Shown one piece after another: positions 8,901-16,377 of a stretch of DNA of 52,731 bases (the stretch's first letter is position 1; each line of letters begins with the position of its first letter). The stretch is from assembly GCA_005799525.1 (NCBI GenBank), contig SYGN01000069.1, positions 1-52,731 of the forward strand. Reading direction: 5' to 3'. Under the pieces are notes generated by a model. That model searched no databases. It was not told the DNA's origin and was given only the letters and a program-made list of their open reading frames with translations. The position numbers were made by a program, and so were the translations under genes. This DNA is from Opitutaceae bacterium (GTDB taxonomy: Bacteria > Verrucomicrobiota > Verrucomicrobiia > Opitutales > Opitutaceae).

Positions 8901-9028
8901 TCCCCGCCGAGCCCAATTACCAATGGAGCCGACACGTCGACCCCATCCGCCGTGGCGTCCCCGCCAACATCCCCACTCTCCCCGAGGGCTGGACCATGGA
9001 ATACCGCGGCCGCCCGTCGCCCAAATAG
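5960..9028 (+). CDS. Double-length GT-C-like membrane protein, probable fusion of two genes
   Basis: A 1022-aa polytopic membrane protein in two unlike halves. Residues 1-600 form a GT-C-like unit with many helices and an acidic extracytoplasmic loop (NMPGDNFIP). They end in a hydrophobic segment (AIAVAGLSALLIATLGV) such as often closes these proteins. Residues 630-1022 look like a complete second membrane protein with its own first helix and the acidic motif LYAEDGTIFLAQ. The joint at residues 594-621 is coded by a CCCTCTC tract plus a CCGTG-type repeat (7741-7821), so the fusion could stem from a repeat lying between two former genes. A second repeat, also in frame (7356-7404, residues 466-482), lies in a loop of the first half. 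Likely role: sugar transfer to a surface polymer. ATG 5960 starts a plausible first helix; no clear ribosome site is seen. Confidence 0.75.
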   Translation: MPDRSLLVTLAVFLGQCLIFSGAGVAAQIWRRRLTGRGSNALEAILLGALAPCALGYLAFALSFTHPLLGRAFGWLTIAGILGTLAHSYLLPLLQISFRATSRHSRSLSLPPALHARLLALTALAGVFYISVLFVFPHGKFAATASQRFLPNMPGDNFIPTIFAERLASGVPPQHLGAGWLSSDRPPLQAGLAVVTIPALQTLDIGYDKACATAGVWFQLLWIPALWVFLRWLGLTERDAHAATAALVFTGFLLFNTIFVWPKLAGAALVLLAFCTFFATESAIDRRHRWVVGGALAACGNLAHGGVMFSLVALVPIIAFSLRRRWRQWLLAAAAFTLLSLPWLAYQRLYEPPGNRLLKWHLAGAVEPDARSVTTALVENYTSLGWSAALATRHENLRILFLGEWQNLLTTRAPGAIAGRRSEEVFHLFRTPAAWILGAATLPFFLYAHYRRRRFPPLTASSPLDRIRVHPCSSVVKNSVLRPPPPLPHHALAVLWLALTLVLWLSLMFQPFGTLVHQGSYVTSLLLLGLLTAWTLLLSRKLFAALALLQLALFTLTWLPHSSVPASTAPQPFAIAVAGLSALLIATLGVTALRSPAPPLSLSPSPSSHLRASVSLWFKNPRFTPAVLAVFAILLFLRKPYALLVPQLYAEDGTIFLAQNDLLGLRAFLEPYMGYLHTLPRLIAWTASRLLDPAWWPAFYNVTAFALWLAVIARTFSPRLPLPSALRPWLAFAFFLGPQTGEVLFSITNLQWVVAFLLIEQAFLTAPTTTAQRITDLALVALVGLTGPFIIALGPLLAWRWWRDASSPRFKRSSFNLQLLALASTCAALQAYFIFRPGPRFVFPPFDAAHFCAVVGQHLLVWPVFGDNLARHLPPLLLGFLGLVPVVALLAWSLRTHARRPLRAQLVVAFLLVMAAGVYRARPDTWNLDNLVFGDRYFYLPRVLLAWLLVLEIDAAQRSVRWVARATALAISVVHLRGYSVPAEPNYQWSRHVDPIRRGVPANIPTLPEGWTMEYRGRPSPK
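7356..7404. repeat. CCGTG-type repeat inside the membrane protein gene
   Basis: Contains CCATCCGTGTTCATCCGTGG and then TTAAAAATTC, closely matching the end of the intergenic copy at 5778-5871. It is read in frame as a loop of about 16 residues (RIRVHPCSSVVKNS) between two hydrophobic regions, so the insertion did not break the gene. Confidence 0.7.
7741..7821. repeat. CCCTCTC tract plus CCGTG-type repeat at the joint of the two halves
   Basis: A polypyrimidine run (CCCCCTCTCTCCCTCTCCCC) followed by CCTCCGTGCCTCCGTGTC and TCTGTGGTTTAAAAATCC. It encodes a serine/proline-rich linker between two apparently complete membrane proteins. On the opposite strand it reads as the familiar NHRDTEARR-type peptide that marks this repeat class. 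Confidence 0.65.
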
Positions 9029-9048
9029 CCGAGCCCACCGCCCGAACT

Positions 9049-9073
9049 GAATCGTTCTCGTAATCGTTCTCGT
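9049..9073. repeat. AATCGTTCTCGT tandem repeat
   Basis: Two direct copies of AATCGTTCTCGT just after the stop of the membrane protein gene. Related CGTTCTC units occur at 14146-14217 and 15237-15282. Confidence 0.6.
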
Positions 9074-9143
9074 GGACCGCTCGCACGCTCGTGCTGGTCG
9101 GTTTTCTTATCCACCTCCCGCTATTTTTTCGCCCGCGCCTCCC

Positions 9144-9256
9144 AACGACCACTGGGCCGAACACGCGATCCCATCCGCCGCGGCACACCCGCCAACATCA
9201 AAACCCTCCCCGAGGGCTGGTGGATCGAATACCCCGGCCGCCCCACTCCTCGGTAA
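9144..9256 (+). pseudogene. C-terminal remnant of a paralogue of the preceding membrane protein
   Basis: From 9167 to the TAA at 9254-9256 the sequence reads as 29 residues (DPIRRGTPANIK through GRPTPR) that match 22 of the last 29 residues of the gene ending at 9028 (DPIRRGVPANIP through GRPSPK). Just before this, NDHWAEH at 9144-9164 matches NYQWSRH of the intact gene, but in another frame, one base having been lost between them. The rest of the paralogue is missing, apart perhaps from a short hydrophobic stretch at 9090-9130. A tandem duplicate therefore seems to have been deleted down to its end. Confidence 0.75.
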
Positions 9257-9320
9257 GCCTCGCCTCTTTTGCCCCAGCCGCTCGCTCGGGTGTGATGCAA
9301 ATACTCCCAGCGATCTGCAT

Positions 9321-9360
9321 CCGCTTTGCGGCTCTCCGCGTCCTCCGCGTTTCAAAATCC
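9321..9360. repeat. CTCCGCG-type interspersed repeat
   Basis: CTCTCCGCGTCCTCCGCGTT followed by TCAAAATCC: the same layout as the CCGTG family (short direct repeats closing on a TTTAAAATCC-like end), with CCGCG as the unit. Confidence 0.5.
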
Positions 9361-9524
9361 GAACTCCGGCTGACCTGTTGCCGCTTGAGCAGAGTGTGGA
9401 TCACACCCTTCTCGCTCCTCCCGTAAACCCCATCCTTGCCCACCGCCCGATCTGTCGCCTTCGTCGCTAGCCACCTCCTTTCCTCCGCTCCCGCCCGCCC
9501 CACTCCGGCCCGCACCTTCCCACG

Positions 9525-10586
9525 ATGTCCAAAACGCTCCTCGTCACCGGTTCCTCCGGCCTCATCGGCTCCGAAGTCTGCATCTATTTCGCCCGCGAAC
9601 TCGGCTACACCGTCCACGGCGTCGACAACAACCAGCGCGCCGTCTTCTTCGGCCCGTCTGGCGACACCCGCTGGAACCAATCCCGTCTCGCCGCCGAGCT
9701 CCCCGGCTTCGTCCACCACGAGCTCGACATCCGCGACCGCGCCGGTGTCCTCGCCCTCGTCAAATCCATCCGCCCCTCCGTCATCGTCCACACCGCCGCG
9801 CAACCCTCCCACGACCGAGCCGCCGCCATTCCCTTCGACGACTTCGACACCAATGCCGTCGGCACCCTTAACTTCCTCGAAGCCGTCCGCCAAGCCGCTC
9901 CCGAATCTCCGTTCGTGCACATGAGCACGAATAAAGTCTACGGCGACGCCCCCAACCGCATCGCGCTCACCGAACTCCCCACGCGCTGGGACTACGCCGA
10001 TCCCGCCTACGCCGACGGCATAGCCGAAACGTTCACCATCGACCAATCGAAGCACTCCCTCTTCGGCGCGAGTAAAGTCGCCGCCGACGTCATGGTCCAG
10101 GAATACGGCCGCTACTTTGATCTACCCACCTGCGCCCTGCGCGGTGGCTGCCTCACCGGTCCCAACCACACCGGCGTCGAGCTCCACGGCTTTCTCAGCT
10201 ACCTCGTGAAATGCAACCTCGAGGGCCGCGAGTATCGCGTTTTCGGCTACAAGGGGAAACAGGTCCGCGACAACATCCACTCCCTCGACGTCGCCCGCTT
10301 CATGGCCGCGTTCGTCGCCGCCCCGCGCGCGGGAGAAGTCTACAATCTCGGCGGCGGCAAGGCCAACAGCACCTCCATCCTCGAAGCCTTCGCGCTCACG
10401 GAAAAATTCACCGGCCAACTGCAAGTCTACACCTACGTGAACGAAAACCGCGCCGGCGACCACATCTGCTACTACAGCGATCTCCGCAAAATGCGCGCCC
10501 ACTACCCGTCTTGGGACCTCACGCAGTCGCTCGAAGAGACCATCCGCCAAATCGTCGTGTCCTGGCAAAAACGCCGAGTCTCCTAA
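9525..10586 (+). CDS. NAD-dependent sugar epimerase, CDP-paratose 2-epimerase-like
   Basis: A 353-aa extended short-chain dehydrogenase/reductase. It opens with the NAD-binding GSSGLIG fingerprint; [16 protein letters not shown] and MSTNKVYGD follow in order. The overall pattern ([50 protein letters not shown]) matches proteins annotated as CDP-paratose/CDP-tyvelose 2-epimerases, which invert C2 of a CDP-dideoxyhexose for O-antigen. The usual YxxxK catalytic pair reads F180-GAS-K184, so the tyrosine is replaced by phenylalanine; this may be normal for the subgroup or may mean altered chemistry. The gene lies with glycosyltransferase genes, supporting a surface-glycan role, but no other CDP-dideoxysugar gene is in the window. 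The substrate is therefore uncertain. Confidence 0.8.
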   Translation: MSKTLLVTGSSGLIGSEVCIYFARELGYTVHGVDNNQRAVFFGPSGDTRWNQSRLAAELPGFVHHELDIRDRAGVLALVKSIRPSVIVHTAAQPSHDRAAAIPFDDFDTNAVGTLNFLEAVRQAAPESPFVHMSTNKVYGDAPNRIALTELPTRWDYADPAYADGIAETFTIDQSKHSLFGASKVAADVMVQEYGRYFDLPTCALRGGCLTGPNHTGVELHGFLSYLVKCNLEGREYRVFGYKGKQVRDNIHSLDVARFMAAFVAAPRAGEVYNLGGGKANSTSILEAFALTEKFTGQLQVYTYVNENRAGDHICYYSDLRKMRAHYPSWDLTQSLEETIRQIVVSWQKRRVS

Positions 10587-10590
10587 GTGC

Positions 10591-10610
10591 CACGGGCTTT
10601 CCAGCCCGTG
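10591..10610. repeat. REP hairpin after the epimerase gene
   Basis: Perfect 8-bp stem CACGGGCT / AGCCCGTG with a TTCC loop, four bases after the stop codon. There is no T tract, so it is more likely a REP unit than a rho-independent terminator. The TTCC loop is shared with the REPs around the transposase gene. Confidence 0.6.
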
Positions 10611-10736
10611 TTTCGCCGATCGCCTCTTTCCAAAGTCCCCGGCCTCCTTGCGCCTCTTGCGCAATCGTGCGGCCCGACTTCGCTTCCCTCTCTCGCCCGA
10701 AACAAACGCCGCCCCCGCCGTCGAACCCCCACCACC

Positions 10737-11381
10737 ATGCCGCGCCCCGTCTCCCCTTTCCCCCTCTCCCCGTCTCTCCTTCTCCTCCTCTCCTTCACCT
10801 TCACCCTGCTCCTCACCCCGGCCGTCCACGCGCTGTCCGTCATCGCCCCAACGTTCCCCCAACTCGTCGCCGCGTCCGACACCATCGCCCGCGGCACCGT
10901 CACCGCCATTCGCAGCGAAGAGTTCGATTCTTCCCAGGGCCGCGGCGTCCGCACCCTCGTCACGCTCCGCCTCGAGCGCACCCTGAAAGGCACTCCCGCC
11001 GAAACCGTCACCCTCACGCTCCTCGGGGGCACCGTCGGCAAGCGCACCCTCCACGTCGTCGGCCTACCCTCCTTCACCGTCGGCCAACGCCAAATAGTTT
11101 TCTTCGCCAACAACGGGTCCGTCCTCTGCCCCCTCGTTGCCGCCGGCCACGGTCGTTACCATGTCCTCACCGACCCCGCGACCCAACGTGACTACGTCAC
11201 CCGCGACAATCTCGCGCCCCTTGCCTCCACCGACGAAATCGCGCTCCCTCTCGCTACTCCCGCCGTCGCGACGATCACCGCCCGCCTCACCGCGCCAGCC
11301 GACGCCCTCACCCTCGCCGCCTTCGAAACGCAGATCACTGCCGCCCTCGACTCCCCCGCGCCCGCCGCCCGCCTCCCGTGA
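10737..11381 (+). CDS. Secreted protein coupled to a matrixin-type protease
   Basis: A 214-aa protein from ATG 10737, which opens on a signal peptide (leucine-rich core ending near TPAVHA). The upstream extension to 10587 is rejected because it runs across a REP hairpin. The mature part is beta-rich, with FPQLVAASDTIARGTV, LRLERTLKG and FTVGQRQIVFFAN. I know of no enzymatic motif in it. Its TGA overlaps a GTG start of the metalloprotease gene (GTGA), so the two are translationally coupled. This suggests a dedicated partner such as an inhibitor, folding helper or substrate-targeting factor for the protease. The signal-peptide core is coded by a CT-rich tract (10743-10800). Confidence 0.65.
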   Translation: MPRPVSPFPLSPSLLLLLSFTFTLLLTPAVHALSVIAPTFPQLVAASDTIARGTVTAIRSEEFDSSQGRGVRTLVTLRLERTLKGTPAETVTLTLLGGTVGKRTLHVVGLPSFTVGQRQIVFFANNGSVLCPLVAAGHGRYHVLTDPATQRDYVTRDNLAPLASTDEIALPLATPAVATITARLTAPADALTLAAFETQITAALDSPAPAARLP

Positions 11382-13246
11382 CCATGTGCACTATCCCCCA
11401 CCGTCGGTCCGGCTCCGTCTCACCCTCTCGCTTTTTCTCCTTCCCCCTAACGGTCTTCTTCACGCTCCTCGCCCTCGCCTCCGCGCCCGGCGCCCACGCT
11501 TACGTCCCCTTCCGCTCCACGTGGCCGTCCGGCGATATCCCTCTGCGCCTCCAATTAGACGCCAGCGCCGCCACTCGCATCTTTCCCCTCATCGATGGCG
11601 CGATGTCATGGAACGTCGTCGCTCAAGCCGCCCTCGACGACTGGAATCTCCACCTCGGCCGCTGCCGTTTCACCAGCACCATCAGCACCACAACCTTTTC
11701 CGCCCGACAAGAATTCGACGGGCTCAATCAGGTCTCCTTTTCGACCAACACCTACGGCCTCGCCTTCAGCCCCTTCGAACTCGCCGCCACCCTCCTCGAC
11801 AATTCCGACGGCCTCGGCGACACCGTCCGTTCGCGTGAAGCCGATGTCATCGTCAACAAATCGGTCGTCTGGAATTCCTTTCGCGGCCCCGCCCGGCGTC
11901 CATCCACCGAGCCCGTCTCCACCGATCTCCGCCGCGTCCTGCTCCACGAATTCGGCCACGTCCTCGGATTGACCCATCCCGACCTCGCCACGCCCCGCCA
12001 AAACGTCGCCTCCGCTCTCAATAGTTTCATCACCGACATCGAGACACTCCAACCCGACGACATCGCGGGTGTCACTTATCTTTATACAACTCCCATCGTC
12101 CCTCCGGTCCTCACCACTCAACCCTCTCCCCAAACCGCCTCCATCGGCAGCACTGCGCAACTGACCATCGCCGTTAATAACCAAGACCCGCCCGTCGCCG
12201 ACGATTTTCACAGCTACCACTGGTATTTCAAAGCCACCGGCGCGACCACGTTCGAGGCCCTCTTCACGCTCATCAAACCCGGTTCTCTCACCTTCGGCTC
12301 CGTCCAACTCGAAGACGCCGGCAGCTACTATTTCCAAGCCATCACGCCCGACCACACGCTCACCAGCCCGACCGTCACTCTCACCACCACGCCCGCGACC
12401 CTCTCTCCCGAGACGCAGCTCGCCAACCTCTCCACCCGCGGCATCGGCGGTTCCGGCCCCCGTTCGATGATCGTCGGTTTCGTCGTCACCGGCACCCGCC
12501 CCAAAACCGTCCTCCTGCGCGCCGCCGGCCCCACCCTCGCCACCTTCGGCGTCACCGGTACCCTCGCCGATCCGCAACTCGTCCTGAAAAATTCCGCCGG
12601 CACCACCATCGCCACCAGCACCGCCCTCTGGGACCAAAGCCCCAACGCCCCCGACATCCGCACCGCCACCTCCCGGGTCGGCGCCTTCGCCCTCCCCTCC
12701 GGTTCACGCGACGCCATCATTTTCACGGCGCTCGCCCCCGGTAACTATACGGCGACCACCACCAGCCCGAGCAACGCCACCGGCACCATCCTCATCGAGG
12801 TCTACGACGCCGACGCCACCCGCGATTCCGCGAGTCGTATCGCAAATCTCTCTACGCGCGGCTACGTCAGCACCGGCAGCGACACCCTCATCGCTGGCTT
12901 TGTCGTCTCCGGCCCCGGCCCGCGCACCTACCTCGTCCGCATCGCCGGCGACACCCTCCGTAGCCTCGGGGTCACCGCCACCCTCGACGACCCCTTCCTC
13001 AAGCTTTTCACCGGCAGCACGCTCCTCCGCGAAAAAGACGACTGGGATTCCCCGGTATCCTTCCAGCCCGCCCTCCGCGCTGCCTTCACGTCCGTCGGCG
13101 CCTTCGTCTTTTCCGACCGCCAAGAGCCCGCCATGCTCGTCACACTCCGGCCCGGCAGTTACACCGCCCATGCCACCGGCCTCACGAACGACGGCAGCAC
13201 CAACCCCACCGGCAACGCGCTCATCGAAATTTACGAAGTGCCGTGA
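11378..13246 (+). CDS. Secreted matrixin-like metalloprotease with tandem C-terminal modules
   Basis: About 620 aa, from GTG 11378 or the ATG at 11384. A signal peptide is followed by a metzincin domain with HEFGHVLGLTH (H190, E191, H194, H200), the zinc site of matrixins. An Ig-like segment follows at about residues 240-335. Two tandem modules of about 135 aa then begin at residues 348 and 487, each opening with ANLSTRG and each closing on an I-E-(V/I)-Y sequence. The same module pair ends the 1846-aa protein at 24730-30270, which points to a shared extracellular anchoring or export function. The protein should act outside the cell on protein substrates. The overlap with the preceding secreted-protein gene implies coordinated synthesis. 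Confidence 0.8.
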   Translation: MTMCTIPHRRSGSVSPSRFFSFPLTVFFTLLALASAPGAHAYVPFRSTWPSGDIPLRLQLDASAATRIFPLIDGAMSWNVVAQAALDDWNLHLGRCRFTSTISTTTFSARQEFDGLNQVSFSTNTYGLAFSPFELAATLLDNSDGLGDTVRSREADVIVNKSVVWNSFRGPARRPSTEPVSTDLRRVLLHEFGHVLGLTHPDLATPRQNVASALNSFITDIETLQPDDIAGVTYLYTTPIVPPVLTTQPSPQTASIGSTAQLTIAVNNQDPPVADDFHSYHWYFKATGATTFEALFTLIKPGSLTFGSVQLEDAGSYYFQAITPDHTLTSPTVTLTTTPATLSPETQLANLSTRGIGGSGPRSMIVGFVVTGTRPKTVLLRAAGPTLATFGVTGTLADPQLVLKNSAGTTIATSTALWDQSPNAPDIRTATSRVGAFALPSGSRDAIIFTALAPGNYTATTTSPSNATGTILIEVYDADATRDSASRIANLSTRGYVSTGSDTLIAGFVVSGPGPRTYLVRIAGDTLRSLGVTATLDDPFLKLFTGSTLLREKDDWDSPVSFQPALRAAFTSVGAFVFSDRQEPAMLVTLRPGSYTAHATGLTNDGSTNPTGNALIEIYEVP

Positions 13247-13291
13247 TTCACGGAGGCCCCCTCTCGGCGAAGTTTTCCTCAAAAATCCGCG

Positions 13292-13321
13292 TTCCCTTCC
13301 GTGCCCTTCGTGTCTTTCGTG
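13292..13321. repeat. CCTTCGTG-type interspersed repeat in a gene leader
   Basis: TTCCGTGCCCTTCGTGTCTT and a closing TCGTG, eight bases before the methyltransferase start. It belongs to the same layout class as the CCGTG repeats and forms the whole leader of the next gene. Confidence 0.6.
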
Positions 13322-13328
13322 ATCTCTC

Positions 13329-14129
13329 ATGTCCGCCACGCCCGACTTTAAACATTTCTTCGGCAGCGTCCCTTCCGACCAAAACGCGCTCGATCTTTTC
13401 GCCGGCGAATGGTCCTCCTCGCCTCCCGCCGATCGCCCTGAACTCACCGCGGGCGCCACCCCCCTCTTCGACGATCCGCGCATCGCGTGGGCCCACCATC
13501 ATTTGATGGAAATGGGCGTCGCCGGCGGCTTCACGGGCCGCGATGTGCTCGAGCTCGGCCCCCTCGAAGGCGGCCACACCTACCTCATCGACCGTCTCAA
13601 CCCCGCCGCCGTCACCGCCGTCGAAGCCAACGGTCGCGCTTACCTCAAGTGCCTCATCGCGAAGGAAACCTTTCGTATGAGCGCGAAAGTCCGTTTCCTC
13701 CTCGGCGATTGCCTCGCCCACTTGCGCGCGGTCGATAAAATTCACGACATCGCCGTTGCCTCTGGCCTCCTGTATCACCTCACCAATCCCGTCGAACTCC
13801 TCGAACTCCTCGCCCTTCGGAGCAACGCGATTTTCCTGTGGACCGTTTTCCACGACGCCGCGTTTGTCGCCCAAAACCCCGTCCCCGGCGCCAAGTTTTC
13901 CGAACAACTCCCGATGGAGCACGCCGGTTTCAAACACACCGTCCACCGCTTCAACTACGGCCCCTCCCTCGATTGGAAGGGCTTCTGCGGCGGCGGCGAC
14001 GTCTACAGTTATTGGATGGAGAAACAGGAAATCATCGGCGCGCTCCAGCACTTCGGCTTCAAAGATTTTCGCACTGAACAACACCCCAACGTCCACGGCA
14101 GTGCCCTGATGCTCGTCGCCCGCAAGTAG
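13329..14129 (+). CDS. Class I SAM-dependent methyltransferase
   Basis: A 266-aa protein. The Rossmann core starts at about residue 65, with SAM motif I DVLELGPLEGGHT (from residue 72) and an acidic strand end in AVEANGRAY. Further on, SGLLYHLTNPVELL resembles the post-motif region of small-molecule methyltransferases. The C-terminal part has WKGFCGGGDVYSYWM, probably the substrate lid. The first 60 residues are not catalytic. It is not obviously related to the zinc-ribbon methyltransferase at 3470. It lies at the end of the surface-glycan region and could modify a sugar or lipid, but the substrate cannot be told. Its leader is an interspersed repeat (13292-13321), and no Shine-Dalgarno is seen. 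Confidence 0.7.
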   Translation: MSATPDFKHFFGSVPSDQNALDLFAGEWSSSPPADRPELTAGATPLFDDPRIAWAHHHLMEMGVAGGFTGRDVLELGPLEGGHTYLIDRLNPAAVTAVEANGRAYLKCLIAKETFRMSAKVRFLLGDCLAHLRAVDKIHDIAVASGLLYHLTNPVELLELLALRSNAIFLWTVFHDAAFVAQNPVPGAKFSEQLPMEHAGFKHTVHRFNYGPSLDWKGFCGGGDVYSYWMEKQEIIGALQHFGFKDFRTEQHPNVHGSALMLVARK

Positions 14130-14145
14130 CCACTTCCCCTCCGGA

Positions 14146-14217
14146 AATCGTTCTCGTTCGTCAGGATTTGCCGACGGAAAAGAAAGATAACGATTAAGAG
14201 AAAGAGGAAAGAGAACG
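14146..14217. repeat. CGTTCTC/TTCGTCAGG inverted element
   Basis: The left side reads AATCGTTCTCGTTCGTCAGG. The right side is purine-rich and ends GAAAGAGGAAAGAGAACG, so the two ends are roughly complementary (CGTTCTC / GAGAACG). Two similar elements with the same TTCGTCAGG core lie at 20873-20990 and 23643-23735. It looks like a small non-autonomous element about 70-110 bases long. Confidence 0.6.
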
Positions 14218-14319
14218 CTATCCGAGGAACCCAAACGCTTTCCCTCGGCCCCGGCTCGCCCCTCCGCACTCACGCCAAGTTTGACGTATCCTTCCGCACC
14301 AACCATCGTTTCAACCATT

Positions 14320-14988
14320 ATGACCGCGACCCACCGCCTTCTCCGTACCGCTCTCGCAACTCTGGCGTTCAGCTTGGTCGGCAGCGCCGTCGCCCAGTCC
14401 GGCTCGAGCAGTTCCCCTTTCATGCCCCCCACCGCCGCGGCCATCACCCAGGCGGCCGGTGAGACCCTCGAGTTCGCCGGCGTGAATATCATGAGCACGA
14501 AGACCTTCGTGAATGTCTTCGACAAGCAGGCCAAGAAGGGTCGCTGGATCGTCGTCGGCTCCATCGATGGCGGTATCAACGTCCTCAGTTACGACCCACG
14601 CCGTGAACAAATTGTCGTGAAAGTGGGCGACCAACAAAAAACCCTCACCCTTCGCAAATCCACGACCACCTTCGGCCCCGCTCCCCAGCCCGTCGCGATG
14701 ATGCCTCCCGCCGCTGGGTTCTCCGTCGCGGCCCCGTCTCCCGTCCCGCCTAGTCCGGTGCCCGCTGAGACCACCCCGTTGCCGCTCGCCAGCATTCCCC
14801 TGCCAGAACAACCGGCCAAGCCCTTGACGATCGCCCGCCAAGAAGAAGAAGCCCGCATGCTCGTTAGCGACCTCCTCGAAATCGGCATGGCCCAACGCAA
14901 AGCCTACGAAGAAAAGCAAAGAAACGGCACCGCTGGCCAGCCCGAGCAGCCGTCTGCCCCCGCGCCGACCAATCCCCCGGGCACGTGA
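14320..14988 (+). CDS. Small secreted or periplasmic protein of unknown function
   Basis: A 222-aa protein from ATG 14320, which begins a signal peptide (LATLAFSLVGSAVA, cleavage near residue 25). The mature part has a short beta-rich domain (residues 50-115, with RWIVVGSIDGGINVLSYD and KTLTLRKS), then a long proline-rich linker, then a charged helix (EEEARMLVSDLLEIGMAQRK) and a glutamine/proline tail. The beta domain faintly resembles the small HR/PDZ-adjacent domains of GspC- or PilP-like secretion proteins, but no motif settles it, so I leave it unnamed. It stands alone, with repeat elements on both sides. Confidence 0.6.
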   Translation: MTATHRLLRTALATLAFSLVGSAVAQSGSSSSPFMPPTAAAITQAAGETLEFAGVNIMSTKTFVNVFDKQAKKGRWIVVGSIDGGINVLSYDPRREQIVVKVGDQQKTLTLRKSTTTFGPAPQPVAMMPPAAGFSVAAPSPVPPSPVPAETTPLPLASIPLPEQPAKPLTIARQEEEARMLVSDLLEIGMAQRKAYEEKQRNGTAGQPEQPSAPAPTNPPGT

Positions 14989-15331
14989 TTCTCTGCGGGG
15001 TCCCACTCACGCGGAGTTTCCCGGGGTAGGAGCCTGCTTGCGGGCGATTCAGCACTGCGGTTTTTTCCACGCACCCGATCACCCTCACCGATTCCGGCAA
15101 GCCGCCCCCTCCCAGTGGCGGCGAGCGCCAGCAAGCCGTCTTTTCCCCCGATTCCGGTGAGCTGCCAGCAAGCCCGCCCCCTCCACCGCCCAATCCGCCA
15201 CCACCGCCAAGCCCCCACCGTGTCGTCTCCAATTCACTGATAATCGTTCTCGTTCTCTTATTCGTTCTCGTTCTCTTTCTCCCCCTCTCCCGCGCTCCCG
15301 CTCTCCCCCTCTCCTTCATCCACCCTCTCTC
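14989..15331. repeat. Repeat-filled intergenic region
   Basis: No gene is supported in these 343 bases. They contain a GGTAGGAGCCTGCTTGCGGG REP-like unit (15024-15050), a GTGGCGGCGAGCGCCAGCAA unit (15115-15137) related to the pair inside the diiron gene, and two CGATTCCGG units. A CGTTCTC block (15237-15282, TAATCGTTCTCGTTCTCTTA) follows, then a polypyrimidine run up to the next start codon. Four repeat families are stacked in one gap. Confidence 0.65.
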
Positions 15332-16360
15332 ATGCCCAACACCAAACTTCCGAAATCTCCGCGCATCCTCACGACCACCGTCGGCTCTTATCCCGTGCCC
15401 GACTGGCTCGCCGCCCTCCCCAGCGAGCAAGCTGCGATCGACGCCACCCGGGTCGTATTCGATATCCAACGTCAGGCGGGCATCGACCTCCCCACCGATG
15501 GCGAGCTCTACCGCTTCGACGTCAATCACCCCGACACCAACGGCATGATCGAATATTTCATCCGCCCCATGGCCGGCGTCTCCTCCGTCGTCGGTCGCTC
15601 CATCACCGATGAATTCTACCGTCACCATCCGATGGGCTTCCGCCGCAAACCCGCCGGCGTCGTCTCCGGCCCGCTCGACGAAGGCTCGCTCAATCTCCTC
15701 GCCGATTGTCAACGCGCCGCCTCCGTCTCCGGCGGCCCGTTCAAATTTACCGTCACGAGCCCCTACATGCTCGCCCGCACACTCCTCGATCACCACTACC
15801 GCGACTTCACCAAGCTCACCATGGCCCTCGGCGAGGTCCTCGCCGCCCAAATGCCCGGCCTTCCCGCCGCGTGCCTCCAGGTCGACGAAGCCAATATCCC
15901 CGGCAATCCCAACGACGGTCCCCTCGCCGCCGCCTCGATGAATCTCGTCCTCGATGCCATCGATAAAAATACCGAACGCGCCGTCCACTTCTGTTTCGGC
16001 AACTACGGCGGCCAGACGATCCAAAAGGGTAATTGGCAAACACTCCTGACGTTCCTCAACGCCCTCCACACCGATCACCTCGTCCTCGAGCTCGCCCACC
16101 GCCCCAAAGCCGATCTCGATGCGCTCAAGCACATCGACAAAAAAATCACCCTCGGCGTCGGCGTGATCGACATCAAGGTGAACCACATCGAGACCGCCGA
16201 TGAAGTCGCCGCGCGCATCGAAGCCGTGGAGAAAAAAGTGGGCCCGGGCCGGGTGCGTTGGGTGCACCCCGACTGCGGTTTCTGGATGCTCAAACGCTCC
16301 ATCGCCGACCGCAAAATGGAGGCCCTGGTCCGCGGGCGCGACCTGTATTTGGGTCGTTGA
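15332..16360 (+). CDS. Cobalamin-independent methionine synthase-like (MetE core) protein
   Basis: A 342-aa protein with the single TIM-barrel size of core MetE/MesD-like enzymes; full MetE is about 750 aa. Likely zinc ligands are present: HFCFGN (H219, C221) and HPDCGF (C315), with an acidic residue in DEANIP for substrate or metal. It starts with LTTTVGSYPVP, typical of the family. Enzymes of this group move a methyl group to homocysteine or another thiol; short forms use donors other than methyl-tetrahydrofolate triglutamate. An intrinsic terminator-like hairpin lies 170 bases downstream, inside the converging transposase gene. It may belong with the metabolic genes from 17432 onwards, from which it is separated only by the transposase. 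Confidence 0.8.
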   Translation: MPNTKLPKSPRILTTTVGSYPVPDWLAALPSEQAAIDATRVVFDIQRQAGIDLPTDGELYRFDVNHPDTNGMIEYFIRPMAGVSSVVGRSITDEFYRHHPMGFRRKPAGVVSGPLDEGSLNLLADCQRAASVSGGPFKFTVTSPYMLARTLLDHHYRDFTKLTMALGEVLAAQMPGLPAACLQVDEANIPGNPNDGPLAAASMNLVLDAIDKNTERAVHFCFGNYGGQTIQKGNWQTLLTFLNALHTDHLVLELAHRPKADLDALKHIDKKITLGVGVIDIKVNHIETADEVAARIEAVEKKVGPGRVRWVHPDCGFWMLKRSIADRKMEALVRGRDLYLGR

Positions 16361-16377
16361 TTTCAATCCGCACGGAG

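Larger units (their letters stand above)
9029..9524. other. Intergenic region with repeats and a gene remnant
   Basis: No intact gene is supported here. In order it holds a CGTTCTCGTAAT-type repeat (9049-9073), a short hydrophobic open stretch (LVLVGFLIHLPLFF near 9090-9130), the frameshifted C-terminal remnant of a paralogue (9144-9256), and a TCCGCGTCCTCCGCG repeat ending in TTTCAAAATCC (9321-9360). The last 160 bases before the epimerase gene have no recognised feature. Confidence 0.6.

Noticed and set aside
9072-9470. A 132-codon open frame between the membrane protein and epimerase genes.
   Set aside because: It crosses repeats, and the conserved residues lie in another frame (the paralogue stub), so it is not a gene.
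10591-10610. Rho-independent terminator after the epimerase gene.
   Set aside because: The stem is perfect but no T tract follows on either strand; it fits the REP family better.
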